This document shows, piece by piece, positions 23,923 to 34,556 of a stretch of 64,000 nucleotides of DNA (position 1 is its first letter; the number at the start of each line of letters is the position of its first letter). Under the pieces are notes generated by a model. It did no database searches. It worked only from the letters and a program-made list of their open reading frames with translations, and was not told the DNA's origin. Origin of the DNA: Mucidula mucida (taxonomy: Eukaryota; Basidiomycota; Agaricomycetes; Agaricales; Physalacriaceae); NCBI GenBank assembly GCA_015501055.1, contig JADNYV010000028.1, positions 248,001-312,000 of the forward strand, read 5' to 3'. The position numbers were made by a program, and so were the translations under genes.

Positions 23923-25985
23923 ATGTTTTCTATACTACGATGCCTTCGTCGTCCCCCAAGGGCTTTCGTGTTCCACCGTCCAATGTCTCGTGTCTCTTTT
24001 CCCGAAGATGCTCCATATATTTCTCTCGAACTAGACTCTTCTGATAAAGCCCTCTCTGACAAAATTGAAATTTACGAGGAGGACATCAGCTCTCCACTTC
24101 CATTTGGTCCGGACTTTCTTGATGTTCAGGTTGGTGAACTGCTCCCACCAGAGGCCGATTCGGATTGGGGTGTCGTCAGGCTGGACCACGAAGCTGATGC
24201 ACGAGTGCAAGTTATCCGAAAACTCGGGTTTGGACGGCATGCAAGCGTGTGGTTAGCGCAACAATATCCACCAGAAGAGGCGAGTTGACACGGTCGTTCG
24301 ATTGTCCGCGCCAAAGCTGATACCCAGTTCGAGGGCAACACCAGCTACTGTGCCGTCAAAGTGTTTTCGGCTTATAGCACTTTACCAGGGGGTGAGGAAG
24401 TGAAGGCCGTGGCTAAGATCGGCGAAACTATCATGACCTCTCAGTCGCTCGACCAACGACATATATGCCGCCCCGTCTTCAATGCGATACTGCTTCAGCC
24501 CACTAATTTCAAGCTCATGCCAAATTTGGAGAGGATGATAAGTGTGATGGAACTTTGTGGGCCTTCCATATCATACATGCAGCAGATCCGCACGAATCGC
24601 CTGTTCCCTCTAGAAATATGGAGGAATGTTTTTAGAGACATCCTCAAAGCACTTCAATATCTGCACGAGGAATGCAGGCTTGTACATGGTGGTGAGTCCC
24701 TGCAATGAAGCACCCAGACTGCTTTTCAACGCCAATATATAGATATCAAACAAGGCGACATTCTTCTCAACGTGGACATGGGCCGGATCAGGTCTCAGAG
24801 TACTTGGCCAACGAACAAGAAAAGCAACAGTATTATGAACCAACACAGGCGTTTCGAAGAGACTTGTACACGCGCGATCCGGATGACAACTCTACGGTTG
24901 TGCGGACCATTCGGGAGCCTATGAGCCAACCCATGATCAGCCCACTTTGGCAGCGGGATGAATTTGGTGATCCAGAATACAACCAACATATGTCTTTCAA
25001 GTTGGCCGATTTTGGAAGTGGTTCGTATCTGCTAATAATCCTTGCTTGGCCACTACGATTGCTTACCCGTTTTCATTCTAGCGCAAGAGATTCCCGCTCC
25101 CGATGCTTCAGGTATGATCACTGTATTCTTCACTATGTTGAATGCTCAAGCGTGAACGTCGTTTATAGTGATACCGGACGCATTAACTTCTCCCAGGCGA
25201 AGGGCTCCCGAAATTGTACTCGGTCTTCCTTGGAATGAGAAAGCTGATATATGGGCTCTAGGCTACACGGCAAGTCGATTAGTTGATTAGTCTGTCCGTC
25301 GCTTATATCCGGCTTAGATGCTGGAAATTCTTACTGAAGGTCCTATATTCCGTGGACCCTTTGATGAAGACAAGGCTGGGGAAGACGAGACGCTGATGGA
25401 AGAGCAACAAGCGTACACGCCTGAAGACCATCTCGCCACCATCCTAGCGTACTCTGAAACTGAAAAAGTCCCGTCCTGGATGGTGGAGCAATCGCCTCAT
25501 AGGGATGCGTTTTTCGACGCTGATGGTACGTAGACGTTCCTGCTTCCCACAAGAACCTCATTCACGTAATGTATTCAGGCAACTTGAAAAAGGGCGAATT
25601 GAAGCTTGTGTTCGATGATGAATGGTACCAGCTGCAGAACGGATTTTTTGACCTGGAACCCCATCAGCTCATCGGTAGAGAACTATTTGCGCGAACGATC
25701 TTGATGACCGCGCAGACCTATGCTATGAGGACGCGAAAGCAGTTGGTAGAAAGCGGGCGCACGGAAGCTGAGGTGGAGACGATGACGAACGAGGAAGTCC
25801 TGCAGACTTTGGACGCTGACAGTGGCTTTGACGTTGACCTGAGGCTACATGATGCGGCTTGGTTGATCAAGCAATGCTTCACTGTAGACCCGAAGGAACG
25901 TCCAAGTGCGAGAGAGCTCCTAGAGCTGGATTTCTTCAAGGACGTGAAGGATGCGGAAGAAGTTCAGGCTGAGGAGAAGCACTAA
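23923..25985 (+). pseudogene. SRPK-like protein kinase, disrupted
   Basis: Fungal SRPK-like (CMGC) kinase. Visible motifs are the glycine loop 'RKLGFGRHASVWLA', the lysine strand 'CAVKVFSAYS', the catalytic loop 'VHGDIKQGDILLNV', 'KLADFGSA', 'RRRAPEIVLGLPWNEKADIWALG' and a C-lobe ending 'VDPKERPSARELLELDFF'. Two lesions are seen: an in-frame TGA at 24286-24288, and a one-base loss in a G run near 24778-24783 (between 'NVDMG' and 'PDQVSEYLANEQ'). No intron I could find removes the TGA while keeping the conserved 'SVWLA'. The catalytic loop is HGD and has Asp in place of the metal-binding Asn. A GC-AG intron (25270-25317) is required at 'LGYT|MLEILTEG'. The start may instead be the inner ATG at 23983. 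The gene is either decayed or damaged in the assembly. Confidence 0.65.
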
Positions 25986-26240
25986 GGATCCTGCGTTCGA
26001 GTCTGCCTCGGGAAGCCTAAATAAGGATATCGTATGTATCGTTCGAAATTCGAACCAATTTTTCCTATGGTGTCCACTAAGCCTCTCGCGGAAACAGGCG
26101 TCGCTTATCAAGGTCATCGTCAGCATCATTTTCAGTGCACCTCCATCGCTTCGGGTGAACGGAGGCACTCGCCTAATTTGTCACTGATAATTACAGCGTA
26201 CTTGTGCCGAAGGTACAAGTAAGCGCAGCCGTGAGAGTAT

Positions 26241-26248
26241 TATAAAAG
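26241..26248 (+). promoter_or_regulatory. TATA box of the reductase gene
   Basis: TATAAAAG lies 33 bases upstream of the ATG at 26281. This spacing would give a very short 5' UTR. The match to consensus is exact, but function is inferred. Confidence 0.45.
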
Positions 26249-26280
26249 TCGGGTTCTTGTTGGTCTGATCTCACAGAACT

Positions 26281-27641
26281 ATGTGTGCCCAACGTATTTT
26301 GGTACGTGTTTCGATTTGCGCGGCAATAGATGACTTGACTTAGTTTTTGACATAGGTCACAGGCGCGTCGGGCTACGTAGGGCTTCATATCGTCAATCAA
26401 CTATTATCTGCTGGATATCTTGTTCGTGGGTAAGCACAACATTATTCCTTTATTGTATTAGGCACCTATTTACTTCCAACTCTCAGTGCTGCGAGGGGAA
26501 AGAAGTATGAGCTCTTGAAGAAGGCTATGGCGGGTAATTACGCCTTTGAGGCAGTGGAGATTGTGGACATCGGGACTGGCGACTTTTCCAGTCTTCTCCA
26601 AGGTGAGAACTCTGTGTCGGATTCAAGATTTCGCTTGACTCTAAAGCCGTCGATGTTAGGTGTTGATGCAGTGATCCATACCGCTGCGCCTTTGCCTGGA
26701 CGCGTCGATCCAACGGAAGCTCTGAAGGTGGTGATCGTTGTTTTCCATTTACAGATGTCTGATTGTATATCGCTAGTACGCGACTGAAGGTGCCGTGCAT
26801 GTACTTCGCGAGGCGGCTAAAGCTGGCATCAAGCGAGCAGTAGTGACAAGCTCCATCGTCACGTTCCCTTTTGGCGGCCCGTATGGTGTTAATGGTGTGT
26901 ACAGTCCCTTTTATGCAATTAGATGCACGTTTAAACTCTTTTTCTTTTGGCAGACATGAATCCCATAACCGTCGACCAGATAGATTCAGCCCCTTGGGTG
27001 CCTTACGTGTTGCAGAAACGCAGGCTGATCAAGTGATTATGAAGTTCGCCGATGCGCATCCAGAGATGGATATCACGATTCGTATGTTCCTACTTACCTC
27101 CAAGATACTGCAACGAACTCACAACACGTCCTCAGTTGGACCTAGTTGGATATTCGGTCCTGTCGCACCTCAATTCATAGAGGTAGTGCCGGAGCCTGAC
27201 TATGCCGCACTTGCCACTGCATTGTATGTATATCAACTCTTGCGAAAGGACAACAAAGTGTATGTCGACGGCCCGGGAGCTATCGACGTGCGCGACGCCG
27301 CGCGACTCCATGTCGCTGCTTTGGCGTCTCCCCACACGGAAGATCGAAAGCGCTATCTCGTGGCATCGCCGTACTCTTCGTCGTGGAAGAGGGCTCTCGA
27401 GCTGATAGCGAAAGAACGTCCAGAGCTGGACAGTAGACTGGCGGATCCCAGTGGTGCGCCAGATTTGCCGGAGAGTGAGACTATAATTAAGGTAGACAGG
27501 GAAGAGCAGGAGAGGGTGTTGGGCATTACGAGGGACACGTATGTGACGTGGGAGAGAACGATATTGGATAATGTGGATAGTGTGCTTGAGATTGAGAGGA
27601 GATGGCAAGCTGCGGGATTTGAAGTTGAGCCGCCACAGTAG
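26281..27641 (+). CDS. NAD(P)-dependent epimerase / dihydroflavonol-4-reductase-like protein, one frame break
   Basis: Extended short-chain dehydrogenase of the DFR/cinnamoyl-CoA-reductase-like group, probably an NADPH-dependent carbonyl reductase. The Rossmann motif is 'ILVTGASGYVGLHIVNQLL', then 'VDAVIHTAAPLPGRVDP', 'AGIKRAVVTSSIVT', the catalytic Tyr-Lys 'YVLQK', 'IMKFADAHPEMDITI' and 'PSWIFGPVAP'. Six introns join in frame. The exception is near 27015-27017, where 'YVLQK' and 'TQADQVIMKF' are in different frames. One extra A in the AAA run restores the family spacing. The protein ends at 27641. The physiological substrate cannot be deduced. Confidence 0.8.
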
Positions 27642-28380
27642 ATTTAGCTTTCTCAAATGAGATTTCGAAGCGCACAATTTTCCGTTCTTATCTACCGCGA
27701 GGTGGAGTATACTTGCTGCCTCGCTCTCTAGGTGAATATCCAGCCAGGAGCTTGCTAGTACTGCATTGATATTGAACGCTTGGGTCCGGGTTAGTAGAAA
27801 TCTGATTTCTTGATCACTGATTGGCAGCGATGTCTTAGAGAGCTGGACTCCTGCAAGTACTCACGGAATGCTCTCAGAAGGAGGCCAGAACGTTGTGCTC
27901 ACCATGTTTGAATTCACGGCATGACAGATTGAATGTGGCGTATAAAACCTCCGCATTATCCGATTGCGACCCAGTGGACGGGCCAATCTCGTTCCCAGGA
28001 CCGTTTCCGCGAATAATTCCCGTGAGATGTGAACCCCGATACTTCTAATGCGATGGTCCGACTTGCGAATGTGGGAAGCGTGAGCTATTGTATAGCTCCA
28101 TGGACAAGGCTAGCCCTGTCGAGACTTCATGTGGCACTCGCAGCGAGCGTGCCAGGTACTTGGCTCAGCTCTCCCTGCTTCTATCCTTGTGAATTCAGTT
28201 CATCCCAGATATACCAAAGGTAATAAAGCTGATGGCGCTCGGAAATACTGATCAAGTCAGGCACGGTGCTGTGTAGGCATGTGTGACTGTTTGGCAGAGA
28301 CATCTTTGAACACGTCCTACCCTTTCTCACATTGACGGCTACCCGAATTCAAGGTGTCTGTGCTGTACAGTTCGTTCACC
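27642..28380. other. Intergenic, no gene recognised
   Basis: About 740 bases without a recognisable gene. Short ORFs such as 28029-28223 show no family features. It lies between a plus-strand 3' end and the VHS gene promoter. Confidence 0.45.
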
Positions 28381-30090
28381 ATGTTGAACAGCCCGACCGG
28401 CTCCAACTGGCTCAAGGTGTCGCCGCTTGAGGTCCTCATTACGCGCGCCTGCGACCCGTCACTGCCCGAGCCCAATTATGCTGTTCACATCGAGGTCGCC
28501 GACTATATTAACAACAAGAAAGCCAATACGTGCGCATCACAATTTATTAACAGATTTATTGAGGCTTATTTAAGCGTAAATAGACCCCGGGAGGCAGCGA
28601 TGATTATCGCCCGACTAACCAACAATCGCAATCCCCATGTCGCCATTCTTTCACTCGCTCTGCTTGATACACTCGTCCAATCATGTGGATACCCATTTCA
28701 CCTCCAGATATCTACCAAAGAGTTCCTCAATGAGCTTGTCCGCCGCTTTCCGGAGCGCCCGCCGCCGTTTCCGGGCCCAGTCATGTCCCGCATCCTTGAT
28801 CTGATACACACCTGGAAAGAGACCATCTGTGTCGATTCACGGTGGAAGGACGATCTCAAGAACATCTGGGATATGCACCGCCTACTCATGTTCAAGGGAT
28901 ATCGTTTCCGTGACTCACAGCAGCGCCAGCCTTCTCTATCGTCTGCTTCCGTGGGTGAAATCTCTCCTTATCCATCCCCGCCTGACGTGTCGATTCTAGA
29001 ATTTGAAAACGGCGGAAGAGTTGGAAGAGGAGGACCGCGATGCGCAGTCAGCAAAACTGCAGGAATTGATACGGCGAGGGACACCGAGGGATCTTGCTGC
29101 TGCACAGGAGCTTATGAAATCCCTTGCGGGTGCGAATCCCGACGCGAAACCTGATTATCGCTCTCAAGCCCTCAACGATCTGGCCAAGCTTGAGTCCAAG
29201 GTTATCTTGCTCAATGAGATGCTAGATAATGTGGACACATCGCGGGGAGAACGGATGGTAGCCGGTGATGTATATGAGGTATTTGCATTCGTGATAATTA
29301 AACTCGATCTAACATTTTCTGCAGCAAGTGGCGTCGATATTAACGGCAGCACGGCCAAAGATACAAAAGTGGATATCGGATGCAGAGACGCACGATTCGG
29401 AATCTCTAGGTTCGTTGGTTTATCTTACCTACTTGACATTCGCCGATACGATAACCAGACACATTCCTACAAATGAATGACCAAATCAACACTTCCCTCA
29501 ACCGATATGATGCTTTCAAACGGGGTGATTACGCTGCAGCAGCTAATCCAGTGCCGCAGGAACTCTCAGCCGCATCCGTGGCGCAAAACGATTCCCTCAT
29601 TGACTTTGACGATTCTGCCCCTTCGTCAAATGGTGCTTCGGCTGCTGGCGGTGTTGATGATCTCGCAGGTCTATTTGGTTCTATACAGTCTACACCTACC
29701 ACTCAACCACAAATTCAACACATACCACTCAACACCCTACCAACACATGCACCCTCTCCGATGAACCCTATGAATAGCTTGGGGTCTTTGATGCGGCCAC
29801 ACTCGATGTCGCCGCCGACCCAAGTCACGACGCCACCAGCAATCATGCTACCGTCGACGCCGGGGATTAGCACACCTAACTACACTGGGAATGGTATGCG
29901 TTCGCCATCGCAGCAACCTTCGTACATGCCGCAGCAGTCGTATACACCTCAGCAATCTTTCTCCCCTTCTCAACCGCCCATGTACAGCTCTCCTCAACAG
30001 CCCATGCAACCCGTGCAACAGCAGCCGGCACAACAGACGCAGCAGCAGCAGGGCAAGGATCCATTTGCGGACTTAGTGGGCCTGTTTTGA
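28381..30090 (+). CDS. VHS and GAT domain trafficking adaptor
   Basis: Cytosolic adaptor for ubiquitinated cargo or clathrin at Golgi/endosomes, related to GGA/TOM1/LSB5. The N-terminal VHS domain includes 'SPLEVLITRACDPSLPEPNY', 'IARLTNNRNPHVAILSLALLDTLVQ' and 'IHTWKETICVDSRWK'. A GAT-like helical region follows: 'DLAAAQELMKSLAGANPD', 'LESKVILLNEMLDNVD', 'FLQMNDQINTSLNRYDAF'. The C-terminal third is Pro/Gln/Ser/Met-rich low complexity with 'SLIDFDD', a clathrin-box-like motif, ending 'KDPFADLVGLF'. No gamma-adaptin ear domain is seen, unlike yeast GGA proteins. Four introns all keep phase (for example, 'ANT|PREAAM'). An upstream in-frame ATG at 28354 is possible. Confidence 0.88.
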
Positions 30091-30481
30091 GGTGTCAATA
30101 TTGTGTATAAGTTCTTTCTTGAGTAGTGTACGGATCTGGATCGTTCTGTGATATCAGGAATGTACTTATCTTCAGTACTTGTTTCTTTCAGATTCTACTC
30201 CGGCGAGATGAAGTTCCGAACCAACATGACATTGGCAACCTCCGTCATGAACAAGAAGCATCCTTCGGGAGAAGCGCTGCAGCCCAGCTATAGCATACGC
30301 ACTTGTTTATACGCCAGACTAACAGATGATAAAGTACACAACTGCCGAACCGGTATTACTCGGTACTCGGTACTCGGTCCTCTTAGCCGCGTGATACGTT
30401 CCCCGCATATGATTGAAATTCCCCCTACCTGTATCATAGCTTACCACAAACCACCATTACCAGCCGAACAAAAGCAACACA
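30091..30481. other. Intergenic with a short tandem repeat
   Basis: About 390 bases between the VHS gene and the nitronate monooxygenase gene. It contains a short 7-base tandem repeat (about 30353-30381) and no gene. Confidence 0.45.
30353..30381 (+). repeat. Short tandem repeat, unit CGGTACT
   Basis: Two perfect copies of CGGTACT are flanked by a degenerate copy on each side, 100-130 bases upstream of the nitronate monooxygenase ATG. It could be chance or a regulatory repeat. Confidence 0.5.
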
Positions 30482-32000
30482 ATGCCCATCACAACTTCAG
30501 TAACAAAGCTCTTAGGCATACGAGTGTATGTGATGTCGATCAAGCTTCCTTCCAATATTAACCAGAGGACTCTAGTCCCATCGTTCAAGGAGGGATGCAA
30601 TGGTAGAGCTTCCTTTCGCGCTACTTCCATCCCCTGTATCACTTACGAACTTGTACTCTCAGGGTTGGGCTTCCCCAGCTTGCAGCGGCGGTATCGGAGG
30701 CAGGGGGACTTGGTCAGATTCCTTTTACTTAACGTGAATGGTCTGCGCGCGAGGGAACTCATCCATTTCGTTACGTAGGAATTCTGACGGCCCTCACGCA
30801 GCCCAATCCAGGCGCTCTCCGCGAGGCCATCCGCACAACGCGTAAACTCACCTCGAAGCCGTTTGGGGTGAATATAACGTTGCTGCCTAGTATTAACCCT
30901 CCTGATTACGAAGGCTACGCGCGTGCGGCCGTCGAGGAAGGCGTGCGCATATTCGAGACTGCGGGTAACAATCGTGAGTCCTTCGAGAATCGGTTGCCCG
31001 CGTTCTCGGAAACCTGAGTGCTTCCTAGCGGGTCCCTTGATCAAGTACTTCAAGTCGCAGAATTGCGTTGTCGTACATAAGTGCACTACCATTCGACATG
31101 CCAAGGTTCGTGGGTGTTACCTACACTGTGCCTTTACTCTTCTCTAACTTCACCGTGTTATTGTAGAGTGCACAGAAGCTCGGCGTGGATATCCTAAGTA
31201 TCGATGGGTTCGAATGTATGTACTTACGACTTGTCATCGTCGCTTCTATCGGCTAATCCTGACCTCCAATGGAAGGTGCCGGACACCCCGGAGAAGAAGA
31301 CATTGGCGGACTCGTATTGGTATGTAGCACTCGCAGTCAACAATTTTACCCTAAATGGGTCTTTGTGTGTAACTGTATAGCTTGCGCGCGCCGCGAAGGA
31401 TTTGGACATTCCTTATCTCGCCTCGGGGGGTATTGCTGATGGGCGTGGTTTTGCTGGCGCGTTGGCTCTAGGTGCTGCTGTATGTGCCCCCCCCATTCAT
31501 CGAATTCTTCATCATTTCCTAATGATTACGTCTATAGGGAGTGAATATGGGCACACGTTTTATGTGCACTGTCGAAAGGTTCGTATAATTCGAACCCCGG
31601 AAGTTTTCGACCCAGAATAACGCGTTTCCTTAGTCCCATTCATGAGAACATCAAGAACAAGATTGTTGGAGCAAAGGAGACCGACACTGTCCATATATTC
31701 AGGACCCTGCACAATACTGCTCGCGTTTTCAAGAACAAGGTGTCGATGGAAGTCGTCGCTCTGGAGCGTCGGCCGGGAGGCGCGAAGTTTGAAGACGTTC
31801 GTGAGCTCGTATCGGGTCAACGAGGAAAGGTGGTGTACGAATCTGGTGATCCTGACTATGGAATTTGGAGCGCTGGCGTGACAGTCGGCCTCATCAATGA
31901 TATCCCAACGTGCAAAGAACTAATAGACCGGATGGAAGGAGAGGTTGAAGACATTGTGGGAGGTCTGAACAAAGCGGTGTCGTCAAAAGCCAAATTATAA
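30482..32000 (+). CDS. Nitronate monooxygenase (2-nitropropane dioxygenase family)
   Basis: FMN-dependent enzyme oxidising alkyl nitronates such as propionate 3-nitronate. The protein opens 'MPITTSVTKLLGIRVPIVQGGMQW', formed across a GTATGT intron. It shows 'AAAVSEAGGLGILTALTQPNP', 'KPFGVNITLLPSINPPDYE', '[22 protein letters not shown]' (the His expected at the active site), 'IPYLASGGIADGRGFAGALALGA' and 'GVNMGTRFMCTVES' (FMN phosphate region). About nine introns, some very small exons; every junction I traced is in phase. The stop TAA is at 31998-32000. The intron near 31482 begins after 'ALGAA' and has a run of eight C. It faces the convergent peroxiredoxin-like gene 200 bases away. Confidence 0.92.
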
Positions 32001-32200
32001 TGAAGGGCGGTTGATAGACGGTAGTACAACATACAACATATCTCTGAAATCCATAGCCCTAATCCAAATGTCACCGTGAAAAAGATATGAACGGAGCCCA
32101 AAGGCTTTACAGCTGGTCATCCGGCGATCTCACGACCCGTTCGCGGGTGTTTGCGCGCCAAGTAATGAATCGTCGACATCCAGCCGGTCGAGGACTTGTC

Positions 32201-32860
32201 TTATGAATTGAATATGACCGGGGATGTTGGTATTATTGCTGATGAGAAGGCGTCGCTAGAGTCAATGTTCAGTTCGCGCAGCGATATACACGGGCTGGAC
32301 ACACCGAACACGCCACGTTCGTCTATCACGAAAGTGACATGGTCGACCCACAGTTCAGGTGCGAGTCGAAACGTCTTCTTAACTATCTGTGCCAGGCGGC
32401 GCTCGCCCACAGCTCCGTAGGCATTCCGTGCGACGCCCATTGGATCATTCAACAATGTATACTTCAAAATGGATGATCGACGTTGAGGACGGCACAAGTT
32501 AAATGAGGTGCTTACCGTGAGTCCCCTCCCGTGCGCCAGGTCCGCGAGCTTGGATGGGTTCCTCGCACTATTGAGAACACCCAGGACCTGCATCTTCGCT
32601 TTCCCCGCGGCTTCCCGCTCTGCAAGGAAGGGGCGGGAATAAGCACCAGCCACCGGGCGGAGCCACAAGACGGACGCACCTTCGATCAAGTCCTGCACTA
32701 GGGTGACCTGTTTCAAGCTGCTGGTGTTAAAGCCAGACATGAAGAACAGAACCGTCCTCAGCGCCCCCTCCAGCGGCTTGAACTCGAACGGCTGTCCATT
32801 GTGGTCGACCAGCGATAGAGGGGGAGCACGTTGTCCTTTGAGTTCTTGATAATGAACCAT
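32201..32860 (-). CDS. Peroxiredoxin-fold (AhpC/TSA, BCP-like) protein lacking the peroxidatic cysteine
   Basis: Thioredoxin-fold protein related to the BCP/PrxQ group. After removing two introns the protein reads 'MVHYQELKGQRAPPLSLVDH', 'LRTVLFFMSGFNTSSLKQ', 'MQVLGVLNSARNPSKLADLA', 'YTLLNDPMGVARNAYGAVG' and 'WVDHVTFVIDERGVFG'. This matches the BCP order of strands. The position equal to the peroxidatic Cys in TPGCT is occupied here by 'TSSLK', and the only Cys in the model is near the C-terminus ('SSPCISL'). It may have lost peroxidase activity. The start is taken as the ATG at 32858-32860, next to the family N-terminus; the ORF continues upstream to 33010. Confidence 0.72.
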   Translation of the reverse strand: MVHYQELKGQRAPPLSLVDHNGQPFEFKPLEGALRTVLFFMSGFNTSSLKQVTLVQDLIEGASVLWLRPVAGAYSRPFLAEREAAGKAKMQVLGVLNSARNPSKLADLAHGRGLTVSTSFNLCRPQRRSSILKYTLLNDPMGVARNAYGAVGERRLAQIVKKTFRLAPELWVDHVTFVIDERGVFGVSSPCISLRELNIDSSDAFSSAIIPTSPVIFNS

Positions 32861-34556
32861 GATCCAAGGCGAGCTGGGCGTGGTCGAAGGAAAGCTGCGA
32901 ACGTCGGCGGGAGCTCGACTTATATGTTCTTCTGCGAGGGAAAGTGAGCGTGCATGTAGCACTTTCGCGAGCCCGAATTTTGGATGCTGATCTATAACTT
33001 TAAGAAGCAACCAGCGAACTGGAAACTTCCATTCGACGCAGCCTAGTCTTTCTAGTCTTTCTCATGCAGCCCATCCGGACTTACCACAAGGAGATCAAGT
33101 TTGAATTGTTGGGACTTACACTCGCGTGAATGGATTAGTGAATTTCAAACTTGGGCTTGAGAAGGGAACCTGCGAAATCAGGGTCAACTTGTGGTGACAG
33201 CGTTCCTCAACGCATCCCAACACGTGAAGCCGAGTGGAATAAAAATGATATGTATAGGGCCCAGAGAAGTGACCGATTTAACGCAAAGATTCAATCGTAA
33301 CAACACCTGGAAAGGACGTACACAGAGAACCTTGATAATCGGCGGCAGATAGGACATCTTAGGGTGACCGTATCGAGTGCGAGGATTGAACACCCCATAA
33401 CGTGTTCAGCACCGATCAACTATCACTTTCCGGTCGCCCAGGTTCGACGAAAGGGCATGCGGCCGAAAGATCAATTGTTTCCCAAAACGCGACACAAAGA
33501 GTAGCGTACACTCTGGGATTGGTAGAAAGAGGAGAAACAGACAAGAATGGGCATGTCAAAGTCTTAGATATTGCCTTTATGCGACGCATCCCCTATAGTC
33601 GTCTATATTCCTGTATCAGCTGAGATACACACATCAGAAATCATGGAGCTTTTGCGCTTTACCTCGTTCCTTTACGACGGCCAGAAGCCTTGAGGCTTAC
33701 ATTTCGCGTCGTGGACCGATATGTACCAACGAAAGGGGAAAGCTTTAGCTTACGACCGCTCGGGTATTGAGGTGTGCGTACTGAAAGTCGGAATATTATT
33801 CAAGACCCTGAAAGAAAGAGGAAGTCTTGAAAACCCAACACGATGGTACGTGCAATCACAAGACGTATATGAGAATTTGTGACGTCCTTTGAAAAGGCAT
33901 GTACACGTCTCCATGTTGGTATCTATGGAAGAATCAACGCGCAACGAAGAGTTTGATGCTTACGCTGAAATGTGAGATGGAAGAAGTTCCTTACCACTAC
34001 GCGTGCCTCGGCCTCGGTTTTCTTTGCGCCATTTTGTCGGTCCCGACAGCTCGCAACGCCACGGTCAACCGAGGAAAATAGAGTGGAATGAAGGGCTGGT
34101 AACATAGAAACGTCGAACGGTGTGAGCACCTGTCGGATCACTGTTTCTTGCGCAATCATGAGGCGAAACGAAGTCAGAAAGCTCAATCCCAGACGTCGCA
34201 ACAGAGGATATACATTATGTTGAGGCAGCATACGGGCCAAGACTGCACACGCGTGGTCCTGAAAGAAAAACGACCTTTGTGCGGCCTTTCATGACCACTT
34301 CTGGAAGACTATGAGTAGGTCCCATCTGATAGGCTCGTCAGGTTTAACGTACCGGTGTTCAACGATCCAAAGTCTCTATTAGTATGATCGGGCGGCAGAG
34401 TGGTGATTGAAAATATCCGCCACACTACAAATGGAGAGTGATCAGGCAACCAATCCCGAGATTTCAGAGAAGTCTAACCGTGTCTATATTCACCCCCCGA
34501 ACTAGTACGGAACTTCGTGAAAGAGTTTGATACGCTCTCCCCGTAGTGGCTCCGTC
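32861..34556. other. Gene-poor stretch with an unassigned minus ORF
   Basis: About 1.7 kb with no recognisable gene. The best coding-like piece is on the minus strand at 33923-34240 ('ARMLPQHNVYPLLRRLGLSF', 'FRLMIAQETVIRQVLTPFDV', 'KKTEAEARVV'), with a TTTCTTTCAG acceptor just upstream and a GTAAGG donor downstream. I could not join it to credible flanking exons. Because it lies next to a decayed gene it may also be a relic. Confidence 0.35.

Noticed and set aside
24250..24340. An intron removing the in-frame TGA in the kinase
   Set aside because: The possible donors either break the phase or delete the conserved SVWLA strand of the glycine loop.
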